Source: Roseiarcus sp963721905 (GTDB lineage Bacteria > Pseudomonadota > Alphaproteobacteria > Rhizobiales > Beijerinckiaceae). From it: a stretch of DNA of 64,000 bases. The translations under genes and the position numbers were made by a program. The DNA lies in NCBI GenBank assembly GCA_963721905.1, contig CAVRMF010000011.1:1-64000 (forward strand), in the 5' to 3' direction. Positions 46,289 through 55,033 of the stretch are shown here, one piece after another. Position 1 is the first letter of the stretch. Each line of letters begins with the position of its first letter. The notes below the pieces were generated by a model, which was not told where the DNA came from, did not search any database, and was given only the letters and a program-made list of their open reading frames with translations.

Positions 46289-47431
46289 ATGAACGCGACC
46301 AGAGCCTCCGCTGTCGATCCGCGCCACAGTCCGGCCGCGATCGCCGAACGCATCCTCCCGGGCGAGCTCCGGCGGGGCCGTGGCGCAGCGACCAATGCAT
46401 CCGGACGGTTCGAGATCCAGAGCCGCGAGGACTTTGACGACGGCTGGACGCGCGAAGAAGCGCCCGAGCCACTCGCGACCGAAGTGACCCTCGAGCGGCC
46501 GAAGAACATCATTACGCGTAACGATTCTCCTGACATCTCCTTCGACCGCTCGATCAACCCCTATCGCGGCTGCGAGCATGGCTGCTTCTACTGCTTCGCA
46601 AGGCCCACCCACGCCTATATGGGGCTTTCGGCCGGGCTGGACTTCGAAACCCGACTGTTCGCAAAGGAAGGCGCCGCGGCGCTGCTCGAGCGCGAGCTCG
46701 CCGCCGCCAAGTATGTTCCCGCCCCGATCGCCTTCGGCACCAATACCGATCCCTATCAGCCGATCGAGCGGCAATACCGCATCACCCGCTCGCTTCTTGA
46801 GACCCTACAGCGCGTCCGCCATCCTTTGAGCATCGTCACCAAATCGAACCTCATTTTTCGCGATCTCGACATTCTGAGCGACATGAGCCGGGACGGACTG
46901 GTCAAGGTCTTTCTCTCGGTCACGACGCTCGACCGCGAGCTGGCGCGCAAAATGGAGCCCCGCGCTCCGACCCCCCAGAAACGGCTCGAAGCGATCGAGG
47001 CGCTGAACGACGCCGGCGTGCCGACGGGAGTGATGGTCGCCCCGATCATTCCGGCGATCAACGACTCGGAGATCGAGAGGATCTTGACCCGCGCCCATGC
47101 GGCCGGCGCCCGCGAAGGCGGCTATGTCGTTCTGCGCCTGCCGCTCGAAATCCGCGACATGTTCCGCGAATGGCTGCAGGTCCACTATCCTGACAGGCTC
47201 AACCACGCCGTGTCGCTGATCCAGTCGATGCACGGGGGCAAGGACTATGAGTCCCAATGGGGCCGGCGTATGGCCGGTTCCGGTCCCTACGCCTGGATGA
47301 TCGGCCGCCGTTTCGAGATGGCCGCGCGGCGGCTTGGCTACCGCGAAACAAAGACGATCCTGCGCACCGACCTCTTCCGAAAGCCCAAGTCCGCGGCGAA
47401 CGAGGCTGGAGCCCAGCTGAGTCTGTTCTAG
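46289..47431 (+). CDS. Radical SAM protein, PA0069/SplB-like
   Basis: A 380-residue radical SAM enzyme of the PA0069/Rv2578c family, related to spore photoproduct lyase. The cluster motif CEHGCFYC (CxxxCxxC) lies in NPYRGCEHGCFYCFARPTH. Further conserved stretches are FGTNTDPYQPIE, VTKSNLIFRDLD and GVPTGVMVAPIIPAIND. The reaction is not established. The ATG at 46289 is preferred to a TTG at 46268. Confidence 0.92.
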   Translation: MNATRASAVDPRHSPAAIAERILPGELRRGRGAATNASGRFEIQSREDFDDGWTREEAPEPLATEVTLERPKNIITRNDSPDISFDRSINPYRGCEHGCFYCFARPTHAYMGLSAGLDFETRLFAKEGAAALLERELAAAKYVPAPIAFGTNTDPYQPIERQYRITRSLLETLQRVRHPLSIVTKSNLIFRDLDILSDMSRDGLVKVFLSVTTLDRELARKMEPRAPTPQKRLEAIEALNDAGVPTGVMVAPIIPAINDSEIERILTRAHAAGAREGGYVVLRLPLEIRDMFREWLQVHYPDRLNHAVSLIQSMHGGKDYESQWGRRMAGSGPYAWMIGRRFEMAARRLGYRETKTILRTDLFRKPKSAANEAGAQLSLF

Positions 47432-47440
47432 ATGGGCGAG

Positions 47441-47560
47441 AATCCCTTCTCCCGCCTGCGGGAGAAGGTGGCGCGAAGCGCCCGGATGAGGGCCTTCGGT
47501 CGAGCTTTCAGCCCGGCGACCGACCCTCACCCCAACCCTCTCCCGCGAGCGGGAGAGGGG
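47441..47560. repeat. Palindromic CTCCCG intergenic repeat
   Basis: CTTCTCCCGCCTGCGGGAGAAG (47447-47468) is a perfect hairpin, followed by GGCGCGAAGCGCC and, at 47527-47560, CCTCACCCCAACCCTCTCCCG with its inverted GCGGGAGAGGG. This is a common dispersed palindromic unit in proteobacteria. Its right half overlaps the 3' end of the RluA-family gene. Confidence 0.7.
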
Positions 47561-48242
47561 GCGCGGTGAACCCGCAGGCGGCAAGAGCATCGAGCATATG
47601 CGGCGGCGCGGGCGCCTCGACCTCGACCGGCGGCTTCGCCTTCGACAGCGGCACGATGACCTTGCGCGCCAGCAGCTGCAACGGCGTGTCGGCGCGAGCG
47701 CCATAGATCGCGTCGCCGAGGATCGGCCAGCCCTGCGAGGCGCAGTGAACGCGCAACTGGTGCGTCCGCCCGGTTTGCGGCTCGAGCTCGAGCCATGCGA
47801 TCGGGTCGTCCCGCCACGCTCCCCTTCCCTTGACGCGCCAGAGCGTCAGCGCCTTTTGCCCCTTCTGATCGACCTTCATCCACCAGCCGCGCCTGTCGTC
47901 GAGCCGGCCGAGCGGCAGATCGATCGCCCCGCTGTCGGCGTCGGGCGCACCGGCGACGACGGCCCAATAGGTCTTGCGGATCTTGCCCTGTTTGAACAGA
48001 AGCCCCAATGTCTCCAGCGCTTTATGATGCCGTCCGAGCACGAGGCAGCCGGCGGTGTCGCGATCGAGGCGGTGCGCCAGCGCAGGCTTCCGCGGCAGGC
48101 CGAAGCGCAGGGCGTCGAAATCGTCCTCGAGACTTGCGCCGCCCTTCGGCCCTCGGTGAACGGCGACGCCTGCCGGCTTGTCGAGGACCAGCATCAAACC
48201 GTCGCGATAGAGCAGCCGCGCTCTTGTTTCTTCCGGCGTCAT
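47508..48242 (-). CDS. RluA-family pseudouridine synthase
   Basis: A 244-residue enzyme that isomerises uridine in RNA. The catalytic aspartate is in AHRLDRDTAG near residue 60, with LELEPQTGRTHQLRVH downstream. No S4 domain is present. The last ~15 residues (PLPLAGEGWGEGRSPG) are encoded by the palindromic intergenic repeat, so the original stop was probably displaced by the repeat. The start is taken as MTPEETRARLL; the frame extends 12 codons further upstream. The rRNA or tRNA target is unknown. Confidence 0.9.
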   Translation of the reverse strand: MTPEETRARLLYRDGLMLVLDKPAGVAVHRGPKGGASLEDDFDALRFGLPRKPALAHRLDRDTAGCLVLGRHHKALETLGLLFKQGKIRKTYWAVVAGAPDADSGAIDLPLGRLDDRRGWWMKVDQKGQKALTLWRVKGRGAWRDDPIAWLELEPQTGRTHQLRVHCASQGWPILGDAIYGARADTPLQLLARKVIVPLSKAKPPVEVEAPAPPHMLDALAACGFTAPPLPLAGEGWGEGRSPG

Positions 48243-48304
48243 GAGGACATAGGGTAATGAACCGAGCCCTGCCCGCATAGGGCAGCGGCCTTAAGGACGA
48301 CGCG

Positions 48305-49405
48305 TTGAGCCAGGACGGCGACAAGAAAGCGAAATCCACCCTTCTTCGGCGCTGGTTCGGCGGCGTCGATGCTGCTGACGCCTCGCAGGCAGACGGGACG
48401 CTCGAACCGATCCCCACGGACGCGTCGCCCGTCGCGGAGCCTGCGCCGGCGGATGTCGCTGTCGCATCCGGGCCGAAGCGAAGCTGGTTTCAGCGGCTCA
48501 GGTTCGGTCTCTCGCGCTCGTCGTCGAGCATCGGGCGGGGCATTTCGGACATCTTCACCAAGCGCAAGCTCGACGCCGCCTCGCTCGACGATCTCGAGGA
48601 CGTGCTGATCCAGGCCGACCTCGGCCTCGGCGCGGCGACCCGCATTCGCGAGGCGATCGCGCGCGGGCGCTACGAAAAAGGGATCGATCCCGACGAGGTC
48701 AAGGCGGTCCTCGCCGACGAGGTCGAGCGGACGCTCGCCCCTGTCGCGCGCCCGCTCGCGCTCGACCCGACGAAGAAACCCTTCGTCGTTCTGGTGGTCG
48801 GCGTCAACGGCTCCGGCAAGACGACGACCATCGGCAAGCTTGCGGCCAAGTTCAGGTCCGAGGGGCACACCGTGATGCTGGCGGCAGGCGACACGTTTCG
48901 CGCCGCCGCCATCGAGCAGTTGCGCGTCTGGGCGCGCCGCACCGGCTCCGACCTTGTGGAGCGCGAGCAGGGCGGCGACGCGGCGGGCCTCGCGTTCGAC
49001 GCGCTGACGCGCGCCCGCGCCGAAGGCGCGGACGTCGTGCTGATGGACACCGCCGGCCGGCTACAGAATCGCGCCGAGCTCATGGGCGAACTCGAGAAGA
49101 TCATCCGCGTGATGAAGAAGGTGGACGCCGAGGCGCCGCATGCGGTGCTGCTCGTTCTCGACGCCACCGTCGGGCAGAACGCGCTGAGCCAGGTCGAGAT
49201 TTTCGGCCGCACCGCAGGCGTCACCGGCCTCGTGATGACGAAGCTCGACGGCACTGCGCGCGGCGGCATTCTTGTCGCCATCGCCGACAAATTCGGCCTG
49301 CCGGTGCACTTTATCGGGGTCGGCGAAGGCCTCGACGACCTCGAGCCGTTCGCCGCTCGCGACTTCGCCGAGGCGATCGCGGGCGTCGAGCGAGCGGACG
49401 CGTGA
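48305..49405 (+). CDS. ftsY: Signal recognition particle receptor FtsY
   Basis: A 366-residue SRP receptor GTPase that docks ribosome-SRP complexes at the inner membrane. An acidic/Pro-Ala-rich N-terminal A domain is followed by the N domain and the G domain with GVNGSGKTTTIGKLA, AAGDTFRAAAIEQL, VLMDTAGRL and TKLDGTARGG. The start is a TTG at 48305. It is followed 7 nt later by yciB. Confidence 0.97.
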   Translation: MSQDGDKKAKSTLLRRWFGGVDAADASQADGTLEPIPTDASPVAEPAPADVAVASGPKRSWFQRLRFGLSRSSSSIGRGISDIFTKRKLDAASLDDLEDVLIQADLGLGAATRIREAIARGRYEKGIDPDEVKAVLADEVERTLAPVARPLALDPTKKPFVVLVVGVNGSGKTTTIGKLAAKFRSEGHTVMLAAGDTFRAAAIEQLRVWARRTGSDLVEREQGGDAAGLAFDALTRARAEGADVVLMDTAGRLQNRAELMGELEKIIRVMKKVDAEAPHAVLLVLDATVGQNALSQVEIFGRTAGVTGLVMTKLDGTARGGILVAIADKFGLPVHFIGVGEGLDDLEPFAARDFAEAIAGVERADA

Positions 49406-49412
49406 GGCGATC

Positions 49413-50021
49413 ATGACAGGAACGAACGTGACCGAAACCTCCGCCGCGCCTGCGCGAAAGGCGTTGAACCCGATCCTCAAGCTCGTGCTCGAACTCGGTC
49501 CGTTGGCGCTGTTCTTCGCCGTCTATTCTAGGCTCGGCATCTTCGCCGCGACCGGCGTCCTGATGGCGGGCGTGGTGGTCACGCTCGGCGTTTCCTATGC
49601 GATGCTGCGGCGCATTCCGATCATGCCGCTGGTGACAGCGGCGATCGTCCTCATCTTCGGCTCGCTGACGCTCTTCTTCCACGACGAGACGCTGATCAAG
49701 ATCAAGCCCACCGCGCTTTATCTCCTGTTTGCGGCCGCTCTGTTCGGCGGGCTCGCGCTCAACAAGCCAATCCTCAAAATCCTGTTCGACGGGGCGCTGC
49801 ATGTGACAGAGGAGGGCTGGCGCAGGCTGACCTGGCGCTGGGCGTTCTTTTTCATCGCGCTTGCGGTCATCAACGAGATTGTCTGGCGGACCCAGACCAC
49901 GGACCTCTGGGTCAAGTTCAAGACTTTCGGCTTCATGCCGCTGACCCTCCTCTTCGCTCTCGCGCAGGCGCCCCTCATCATGCGCTATGAAACCAAGGAG
50001 GAATCGGGGGACGATCTCTAG
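49413..50021 (+). CDS. yciB: Septation protein A (YciB/IspZ family)
   Basis: A 202-residue inner-membrane protein with about five membrane segments and family sequences LELGPLALFFAVYS, LTLFFHDETLIKIKPT and WRWAFFFIALAVINEIVWR. It influences cell-envelope and septum formation. The gene follows ftsY, a conserved arrangement in alphaproteobacteria, and its ATG is just past the ftsY stop. Confidence 0.94.
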   Translation: MTGTNVTETSAAPARKALNPILKLVLELGPLALFFAVYSRLGIFAATGVLMAGVVVTLGVSYAMLRRIPIMPLVTAAIVLIFGSLTLFFHDETLIKIKPTALYLLFAAALFGGLALNKPILKILFDGALHVTEEGWRRLTWRWAFFFIALAVINEIVWRTQTTDLWVKFKTFGFMPLTLLFALAQAPLIMRYETKEESGDDL

Positions 50022-50025
50022 GCTT

Positions 50026-50454
50026 TCAGCGCGCGCAGATCTTGACTGAGCCCGGAGCGCCCCACATCGCGCAGGGCGAAAAGCTGAAGCGGTAGGTCCC
50101 GTTCGACGGCGCGCGGAAGGTGAGCACACCCGGCGCCTCGGCGGCGCCGAAGAAGAACCCGCCCGGCCCCTCGACATTGGGGTCGCGCGGCCGCCAGACT
50201 GTAGCGACCCGGCCGCTTCGCGGGTCATAGTCGGCAGCTTCCCCGATCATCTGGGCGGCGACTGTCTGTCCATTAGAAAAGTCGCCGACAAACATCGTGG
50301 CGGCGCCGCGATACGTCCAGCAAGCCTGACCCGGCGCCATCTCGATCCGAACCGCGACAACCCTGTTGCAGGAACTCGCGAGCGCCGGCGTCGGCGCGGA
50401 GAGAACCAAAAGGCCGGCGAGGCAGAAGAACGCGACAGAACGGGCGGAGCGCAT
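50026..50454 (-). CDS. Secreted protein of unknown function
   Basis: A 142-residue protein with a clear signal peptide (MRSARSVAFFCLAGLLVLSA, cleavage near ALASS). The mature part has four Cys, able to form two disulfides, and is beta-rich: CWTYRGAATMFVGDFSNGQ and GTYRFSFSPCAMWG. No family is recognised. It lies just downstream of the ccm cluster on the same strand, 25 nt after ccmH, so it may be co-transcribed. Confidence 0.75.
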   Translation of the reverse strand: MRSARSVAFFCLAGLLVLSAPTPALASSCNRVVAVRIEMAPGQACWTYRGAATMFVGDFSNGQTVAAQMIGEAADYDPRSGRVATVWRPRDPNVEGPGGFFFGAAEAPGVLTFRAPSNGTYRFSFSPCAMWGAPGSVKICAR

Positions 50455-50479
50455 GGCGTTCCTTCTAGGCGGCGCGAGC

Positions 50480-50941
50480 TCAGCGTCTCTCGTCGCCCGT
50501 CAGCGCCGCGAGTTGCGCTTCCTCCTCGGCGCTCAGCGCCTGCGTGGCGATGGGCGCGCGCCGGCGCGCCAGCCATACTGCGACGAGCCCCGCGGCGAGC
50601 GTCAGCGGCGCTGACAGCCACAAGAGCAGCGTCTCAAGCTTGAACGGCGGCTTCAAAAGGACGAAATCGCCGTAGCGCGAAACGAGATAGGATCGGACCG
50701 CGTCATTGCTTTCGCCCTCGGCGATACGCTGGCGAATGAGGATGCGGATGTCGCGCGCGAGCGGCGCATCGGAATCGTCGATCGACTGGTTCTGACAAAC
50801 CATGCAGCGAAGCTCCGCCGACAGCGCGCGGGCGCGGGCCTCGAGGGCCGGGTCCTTCATCAGTTCGTCCGGCTGCACCGCGAACGACGGCGTGGCCAAG
50901 GCTGCAAAGAAAACGAGGAGAACGAGGCGAGGCCAGCGCAC
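50480..50941 (-). CDS. ccmH: Cytochrome c maturation protein CcmH/CycL
   Basis: A 153-residue periplasmic thiol reductase anchored by a C-terminal membrane segment (about residues 103-124). The redox motif is CMVC at C46-C49 in RCMVCQNQSIDDSDAPLARD. A signal peptide covers residues 1-21. It keeps apocytochrome c cysteines reduced for haem attachment. It lies 2 nt after ccmF. Confidence 0.94.
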   Translation of the reverse strand: MRWPRLVLLVFFAALATPSFAVQPDELMKDPALEARARALSAELRCMVCQNQSIDDSDAPLARDIRILIRQRIAEGESNDAVRSYLVSRYGDFVLLKPPFKLETLLLWLSAPLTLAAGLVAVWLARRRAPIATQALSAEEEAQLAALTGDERR

Positions 50942-50943
50942 GG

Positions 50944-52923
50944 CTATTCCGCCGCGGCGGCGACGGCGCCGGTCCTCGCGCGCACACCAACGCCGAAGCG
51001 CAGCCGGCGATCGGCGAGCGACAGCGCGCCGCCGAGCGCCATCGCGGCGCCGCCGAGCCAGATCAGCGTCACCAGCGGTTTCCAGTAAAGTCGCGCTGGC
51101 ACTTCGCCGTCGGGCGTCGGATCGGCGATCGAGACATAGACCTGTCCGAAATGAATCGTCGCCAGCCCCGCTTCCGTCGTCGCCATCTGGCGGGCGGCGA
51201 ATTGACGTCGCGCCGGCTCGATCGTGGCGACGGCTGTCGCGCCGGAGCGGACCGTCATCGTGGCGACGGCCTCCTTATAATTGGGCCCGACGCGATCACC
51301 GACTGAGTCGAGCGTGATCGAATAGGGTCCGACCTCAACCGGAGCGCCCTTGTGCAAGGTCGTGATCGCCTCCGCGCCGAAGCCGACACCCGCCAGCCCC
51401 AGGAGCGTCAAGCCGACGCCCGTATGCGCCAGCGCCGCCCCCCAGAACGATAGCGGCAGGCCGATGGCGCGCCTTAGCGCCAGACCGGGCGCCAGACCCG
51501 GGCGCCAGGCGCGCATAGCGACTTCGACCAGCGTCCCTATGACGACAAAGATCGCGAGGCCGGCCATGATAGGGGCGACAATTGAGCCGCCGCGAAGCCA
51601 GGCCGCGCCCACAATCGCTGTGACAGCGCCGGCTGCGATCGCGACTGTCAGCCGCTGGATGACCCCCAGGAGGTCGCCGCGCTTCCAGGCGAGCGAAAAG
51701 CCGATCGGCATGACCGACGCCGCTGCGAGCAGCAGCGCACCGCAGGTCATGTTGAAGAAGGGCGCGCCGACGGTGATCTTCTCGCCTGTCAGTTGCTCCA
51801 GCGCGAGCGGATAGAGCGTGCCGAAGAGCACGGTCGCACATGCCGTGGTCAGGAGCAGGTTGTTGAGCACGAGAGCGCCCTCGCGCGAGACCGGCGCGAA
51901 GACGCCGCCCTGCTTCAGGACCGGCGCGCGCCAGGCGAAGAGCGCGAACGAGCCGAAAATGAAGAATGCGAGGATGGCGAGGATGAAGACGCCGCGCCGC
52001 GGGTCGTTGGCGAAAGCGTGCACCGAGGTCAGGACGCCCGAACGCACCAGGAAGGTGCCGAGCAGCGAAAAGGCGAAAACCAGGATCGCGAGGAAGATCG
52101 TCCACACTTTCAGGGCGTCGCGCTTCTCCATCACGGCGACTGAATGGACGAAGGCGGTCCCGGCGAGCCATGGCATGAGGGACGCGTTCTCGACCGGGTC
52201 CCAGAACCAGAAGCCGCCCCAGCCGAGCGTGTAATAGGCCCAGAACGAGCCCGCCGCGATGCCGAGCGTGAGCAGGCTCCACGCGACCAGCGCGAACGGA
52301 CGGACGAAGCGCGCCCAGGCGGCGTCGATCCGCCCCTCGATCAGGGCCGCGGCGGCGAACGAATAGACGATCGAGAAACCGACGTAGCCGAGATAGAGCA
52401 TCGGCGGATGGACCGCGAGGCCGGGATCCTGAAGGATCGGATTGAGGTCGCGCCCCTCGAACGGCGCCGGAGCGAGGCGCTCGAACGGGTTCGACGTCAA
52501 AAGGATGAAGAGCAGGAAGGCGACGCCGATGAGGCCCTGCACGGCGAGGGCATTGGCACGCAGCGCGCGCGGCAGCGAGCGGCCGAAAAGGGCGACCAGC
52601 GCGCCGAAGACCGCCAGGATCAAGACCCACAGCAGCATCGAGCCCTCGTGGTTTCCCCAGACGCCGGAGATCTTGTAGATCGTCGGCACGGCGCTGTGCG
52701 AATTCTCGGCCACGTTGAGGACGGAGAAGTCAGAGGTCAAATGCGCGTTGACGAGGGCTGCGAAGGCGATCGCCACCAGCGCAAGCTGGGTCAACGCGGC
52801 GCTCTGCCCAACCGCCATCAAAACCGAGTCGCCTAGTCGCGCGCCCCAGGACGGCACGACGGTCTGCGCAAGCGCGGCGCAGAGCGCCAGCACGAGGGCG
52901 AAATGACCGATCTCGATAATCAC
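50944..52923 (-). CDS. ccmF: Cytochrome c haem lyase CcmF/CycK
   Basis: A 659-residue polytopic membrane protein that attaches haem to apocytochromes c. It has the WWD-type region (GGFWFWDPVENASLMPWLAG) and the histidine-bearing IYKISGVWGNHEGSMLLWVL, with about 15 membrane segments. The C-terminal periplasmic domain follows (ITTLHKGAPVEVGPYSI). It lies within the ccmI-E-F-H unit. Confidence 0.96.
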   Translation of the reverse strand: MIIEIGHFALVLALCAALAQTVVPSWGARLGDSVLMAVGQSAALTQLALVAIAFAALVNAHLTSDFSVLNVAENSHSAVPTIYKISGVWGNHEGSMLLWVLILAVFGALVALFGRSLPRALRANALAVQGLIGVAFLLFILLTSNPFERLAPAPFEGRDLNPILQDPGLAVHPPMLYLGYVGFSIVYSFAAAALIEGRIDAAWARFVRPFALVAWSLLTLGIAAGSFWAYYTLGWGGFWFWDPVENASLMPWLAGTAFVHSVAVMEKRDALKVWTIFLAILVFAFSLLGTFLVRSGVLTSVHAFANDPRRGVFILAILAFFIFGSFALFAWRAPVLKQGGVFAPVSREGALVLNNLLLTTACATVLFGTLYPLALEQLTGEKITVGAPFFNMTCGALLLAAASVMPIGFSLAWKRGDLLGVIQRLTVAIAAGAVTAIVGAAWLRGGSIVAPIMAGLAIFVVIGTLVEVAMRAWRPGLAPGLALRRAIGLPLSFWGAALAHTGVGLTLLGLAGVGFGAEAITTLHKGAPVEVGPYSITLDSVGDRVGPNYKEAVATMTVRSGATAVATIEPARRQFAARQMATTEAGLATIHFGQVYVSIADPTPDGEVPARLYWKPLVTLIWLGGAAMALGGALSLADRRLRFGVGVRARTGAVAAAAE

Positions 52924-52939
52924 TTCGGGTTCCAGAGGA

Positions 52940-53389
52940 TCACTTGGCGCTCGCCTCCCCTTCCTGCCAGCGGCCCTGCTTCTTCAGCGCGTCCACGACT
53001 TCCCGGGGCATATAGCGTTCATCGTGCTTGGCGAGAATGGTCTCGGCGCGAAGCTCGCCAGGCGTCTCGAGGACGCCCTCGGCCACAACCCCCTGGCCTT
53101 CGCGAAAGAGATCCGGCAGCAGGCCTTGATACGCGACCTTCAGGTCATGCGCGCCGTCAGTCACGACAAAGGCGACGTTCTGGCCCGGGGACTTGACCAG
53201 AGTGCCAGCTTTGACGAGGCCGCCAACGCGAAGACGCGCGCCGGGCTCAACCGCCTTCTCGGCGACCTCGGTCGGGCTGTAGAAGAAAACGATGCTGTCG
53301 CGCAATGCGTAGAGTGCGATCCCCGCCGCGGCGCCGATAACGGCGAGCGCCATGGCGATCAGGGCGAGGCGGCGGCTCCGACGGGTCAA
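52940..53389 (-). CDS. ccmE: Haem chaperone CcmE/CycJ
   Basis: A 149-residue membrane-anchored periplasmic haem chaperone. The N-terminal segment (residues 8-28) anchors an OB-fold domain. The covalent haem-binding histidine is H122, with Y126 in AKHDERYMP (HxxxY). It overlaps ccmI by 4 nt. Confidence 0.96.
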   Translation of the reverse strand: MTRRSRRLALIAMALAVIGAAAGIALYALRDSIVFFYSPTEVAEKAVEPGARLRVGGLVKAGTLVKSPGQNVAFVVTDGAHDLKVAYQGLLPDLFREGQGVVAEGVLETPGELRAETILAKHDERYMPREVVDALKKQGRWQEGEASAK

Positions 53390-54495
53390 TTGGCCTCTCC
53401 GAGGCCAAGATCGTGCGCGAGCGCGTCGAGGTTCGCCACCGCGTTCGCGTCCGGCGCGAGCGCCTTCCGTGCGTCCGCGAGTGCCGCCTTGGCCTTGTCC
53501 GCCTCATGCAGGACCGCATAGGCGCGAATAAGGCGCGCCCATTCGTCGACGCTGCCGCCGTTGGCGGCGAGCCGGGTCGCGAGCCGGCTGACCATGCCCT
53601 CGATCATCGCCTTTTGCGCCTCGGGCGCGGCCGCGGAGGCGTCCGGGGCCGCTCGCGGCGACGGTTCGCCTTTCAGCGAGGCGACGCGCGTCTTGACCGC
53701 ATCGACCCAGTGCGCATCCGGCGGCGCGTCAGCGATGAGGGACTCATAGTCGCGGATGGCGTCGGCCTTCCTGCCGTCCTGCTCAGCGGCAAGCGCGAGG
53801 TAGAAGCGGGCCTGCGGCAGCCCGGGCTCGTCGGCGAGCGCTTTCATGAAGGCCTCGCGCGCGTTGTCGGTGACGACGCCCCCGGCCGCGGCCACCAGGG
53901 CCTCGCCATAGGCGGCGCGTCGTCGGCCGTCTTCGCCGAGAAGCCGGAGCGCCTCCGAATAGGCGCGCGCCGCATCCTCGTAGCGCTCAAGCCGCATGTA
54001 GACCGGCGCAATCACCGCCCAGCCCTTGCCGTCGTCGGGCTTGGCGATGAGATGCGCCTCGACCCCCGCGACCGCCGCCTCGATGTCGCTCGAAGCGAGG
54101 CTCGCCGGCGGGCGGCTCGCCAGAGGCTCGTCCGGCATCTGCGGGCGGCCGAGATAGGCATAGAGCGGAAGGGCGATCACCGGCACGCCGACCGCGATCA
54201 GCGCGGCTGCGGCCAGTCGGTAACGCGCGCCGGAGGGTGGGGCCGGCTTCTGCGCTTCCGAGCGGCTCGAAATCAGGCGGCGCGCCGCCTCCGCACGGGC
54301 GCTCGCCACCTCGCTTTGCGGCAATACGCCGCGCTCCACGTCGCGCTGAATCTCCTCGAGCTGCGCCTTGTAGAAGGCCGTCTCGCTGGCCGCGGGATCA
54401 GCGTCAATGGCGCGAGGCGACGAGCGCAGAACGGGCCAAATCGCGGCGAGCGCCACGAATGCGGCCATTCCCGCCATGATGAACCAAAGCATCAA
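53386..54495 (-). CDS. ccmI: Cytochrome c maturation protein CcmI/CycH
   Basis: A 369-residue apocytochrome chaperone. Two N-terminal membrane segments (residues 1-22 and about 92-112) flank a cytoplasmic loop with ETAFYKAQLEEIQRDVERGVL. A periplasmic TPR-rich C-terminus (KGWAVIAPVYMRLERYEDAARAY) binds apocytochrome. It is the first gene of the ccmI-E-F-H unit; ccmG and ccmABC are not in the window. Confidence 0.94.
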   Translation of the reverse strand: MMLWFIMAGMAAFVALAAIWPVLRSSPRAIDADPAASETAFYKAQLEEIQRDVERGVLPQSEVASARAEAARRLISSRSEAQKPAPPSGARYRLAAAALIAVGVPVIALPLYAYLGRPQMPDEPLASRPPASLASSDIEAAVAGVEAHLIAKPDDGKGWAVIAPVYMRLERYEDAARAYSEALRLLGEDGRRRAAYGEALVAAAGGVVTDNAREAFMKALADEPGLPQARFYLALAAEQDGRKADAIRDYESLIADAPPDAHWVDAVKTRVASLKGEPSPRAAPDASAAAPEAQKAMIEGMVSRLATRLAANGGSVDEWARLIRAYAVLHEADKAKAALADARKALAPDANAVANLDALAHDLGLGEAN

Positions 54496-54579
54496 ATCCC
54501 TCGGGGGCGGCTGGCGCCGGACCGCGACAATCTCGGCGGTGCGTTAGCAGCAAAACGGGGCCCGGGTCTTGTCAAAAGT

Positions 54580-55002
54580 CTAGCTCGTCATCTTCCAGCT
54601 GCCGTCCGCCTGCTTGCAGCCGACGCCCTGGCCGCGGTTCGGCCGCCCGGCGACATAGATGGTCTGTGAGTAGGCGCGGCAGCCCCCGCCGGTCTCGGAG
54701 CCCGGTTCGATAAAGCCGAATACGCCATGCGCGCCTCGCCATGAGCGTCGCTGTCCGGAATCGAGCGCGGCGACCTGCGCCGCCCATGCCCCCTGCCGGT
54801 CGGCCTCAGTGAGCGAAGCACCGACCGGGCCGCCGAGAACGCCACCCAGCGCCGCGCCGGTCGGAACCGTGGGAGCGGCCGGCGCCGCTGGCGTGGCCGT
54901 GACGGCCGGGGGAGGCGGGGGACCGCCGCTCATCCCGAACCCGGAACAGCCGGCGAGGCACGGCGCAACGAACGCAAGCATCCCTACGAAACCCTGCCTC
55001 AT
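54580..55002 (-). CDS. Surface-antigen-like lipoprotein
   Basis: A 140-residue lipoprotein with the lipobox LAGC at residues 16-19 and a Pro/Ala-rich linker. The domain resembles the 17-kDa rickettsial surface antigen family: alanine/glycine run (GAALGGVLGGPVGASL), then SWRGAHGVFGFIEPG, CRAYSQTIYVAG and a terminal GCKQADGSWK. It lies between the sensor kinase and the ccm genes on the same strand. Confidence 0.82.
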   Translation of the reverse strand: MRQGFVGMLAFVAPCLAGCSGFGMSGGPPPPPAVTATPAAPAAPTVPTGAALGGVLGGPVGASLTEADRQGAWAAQVAALDSGQRRSWRGAHGVFGFIEPGSETGGGCRAYSQTIYVAGRPNRGQGVGCKQADGSWKMTS

Positions 55003-55033
55003 GACCAACTCCAAATAAGGTCGACGCGAAACG

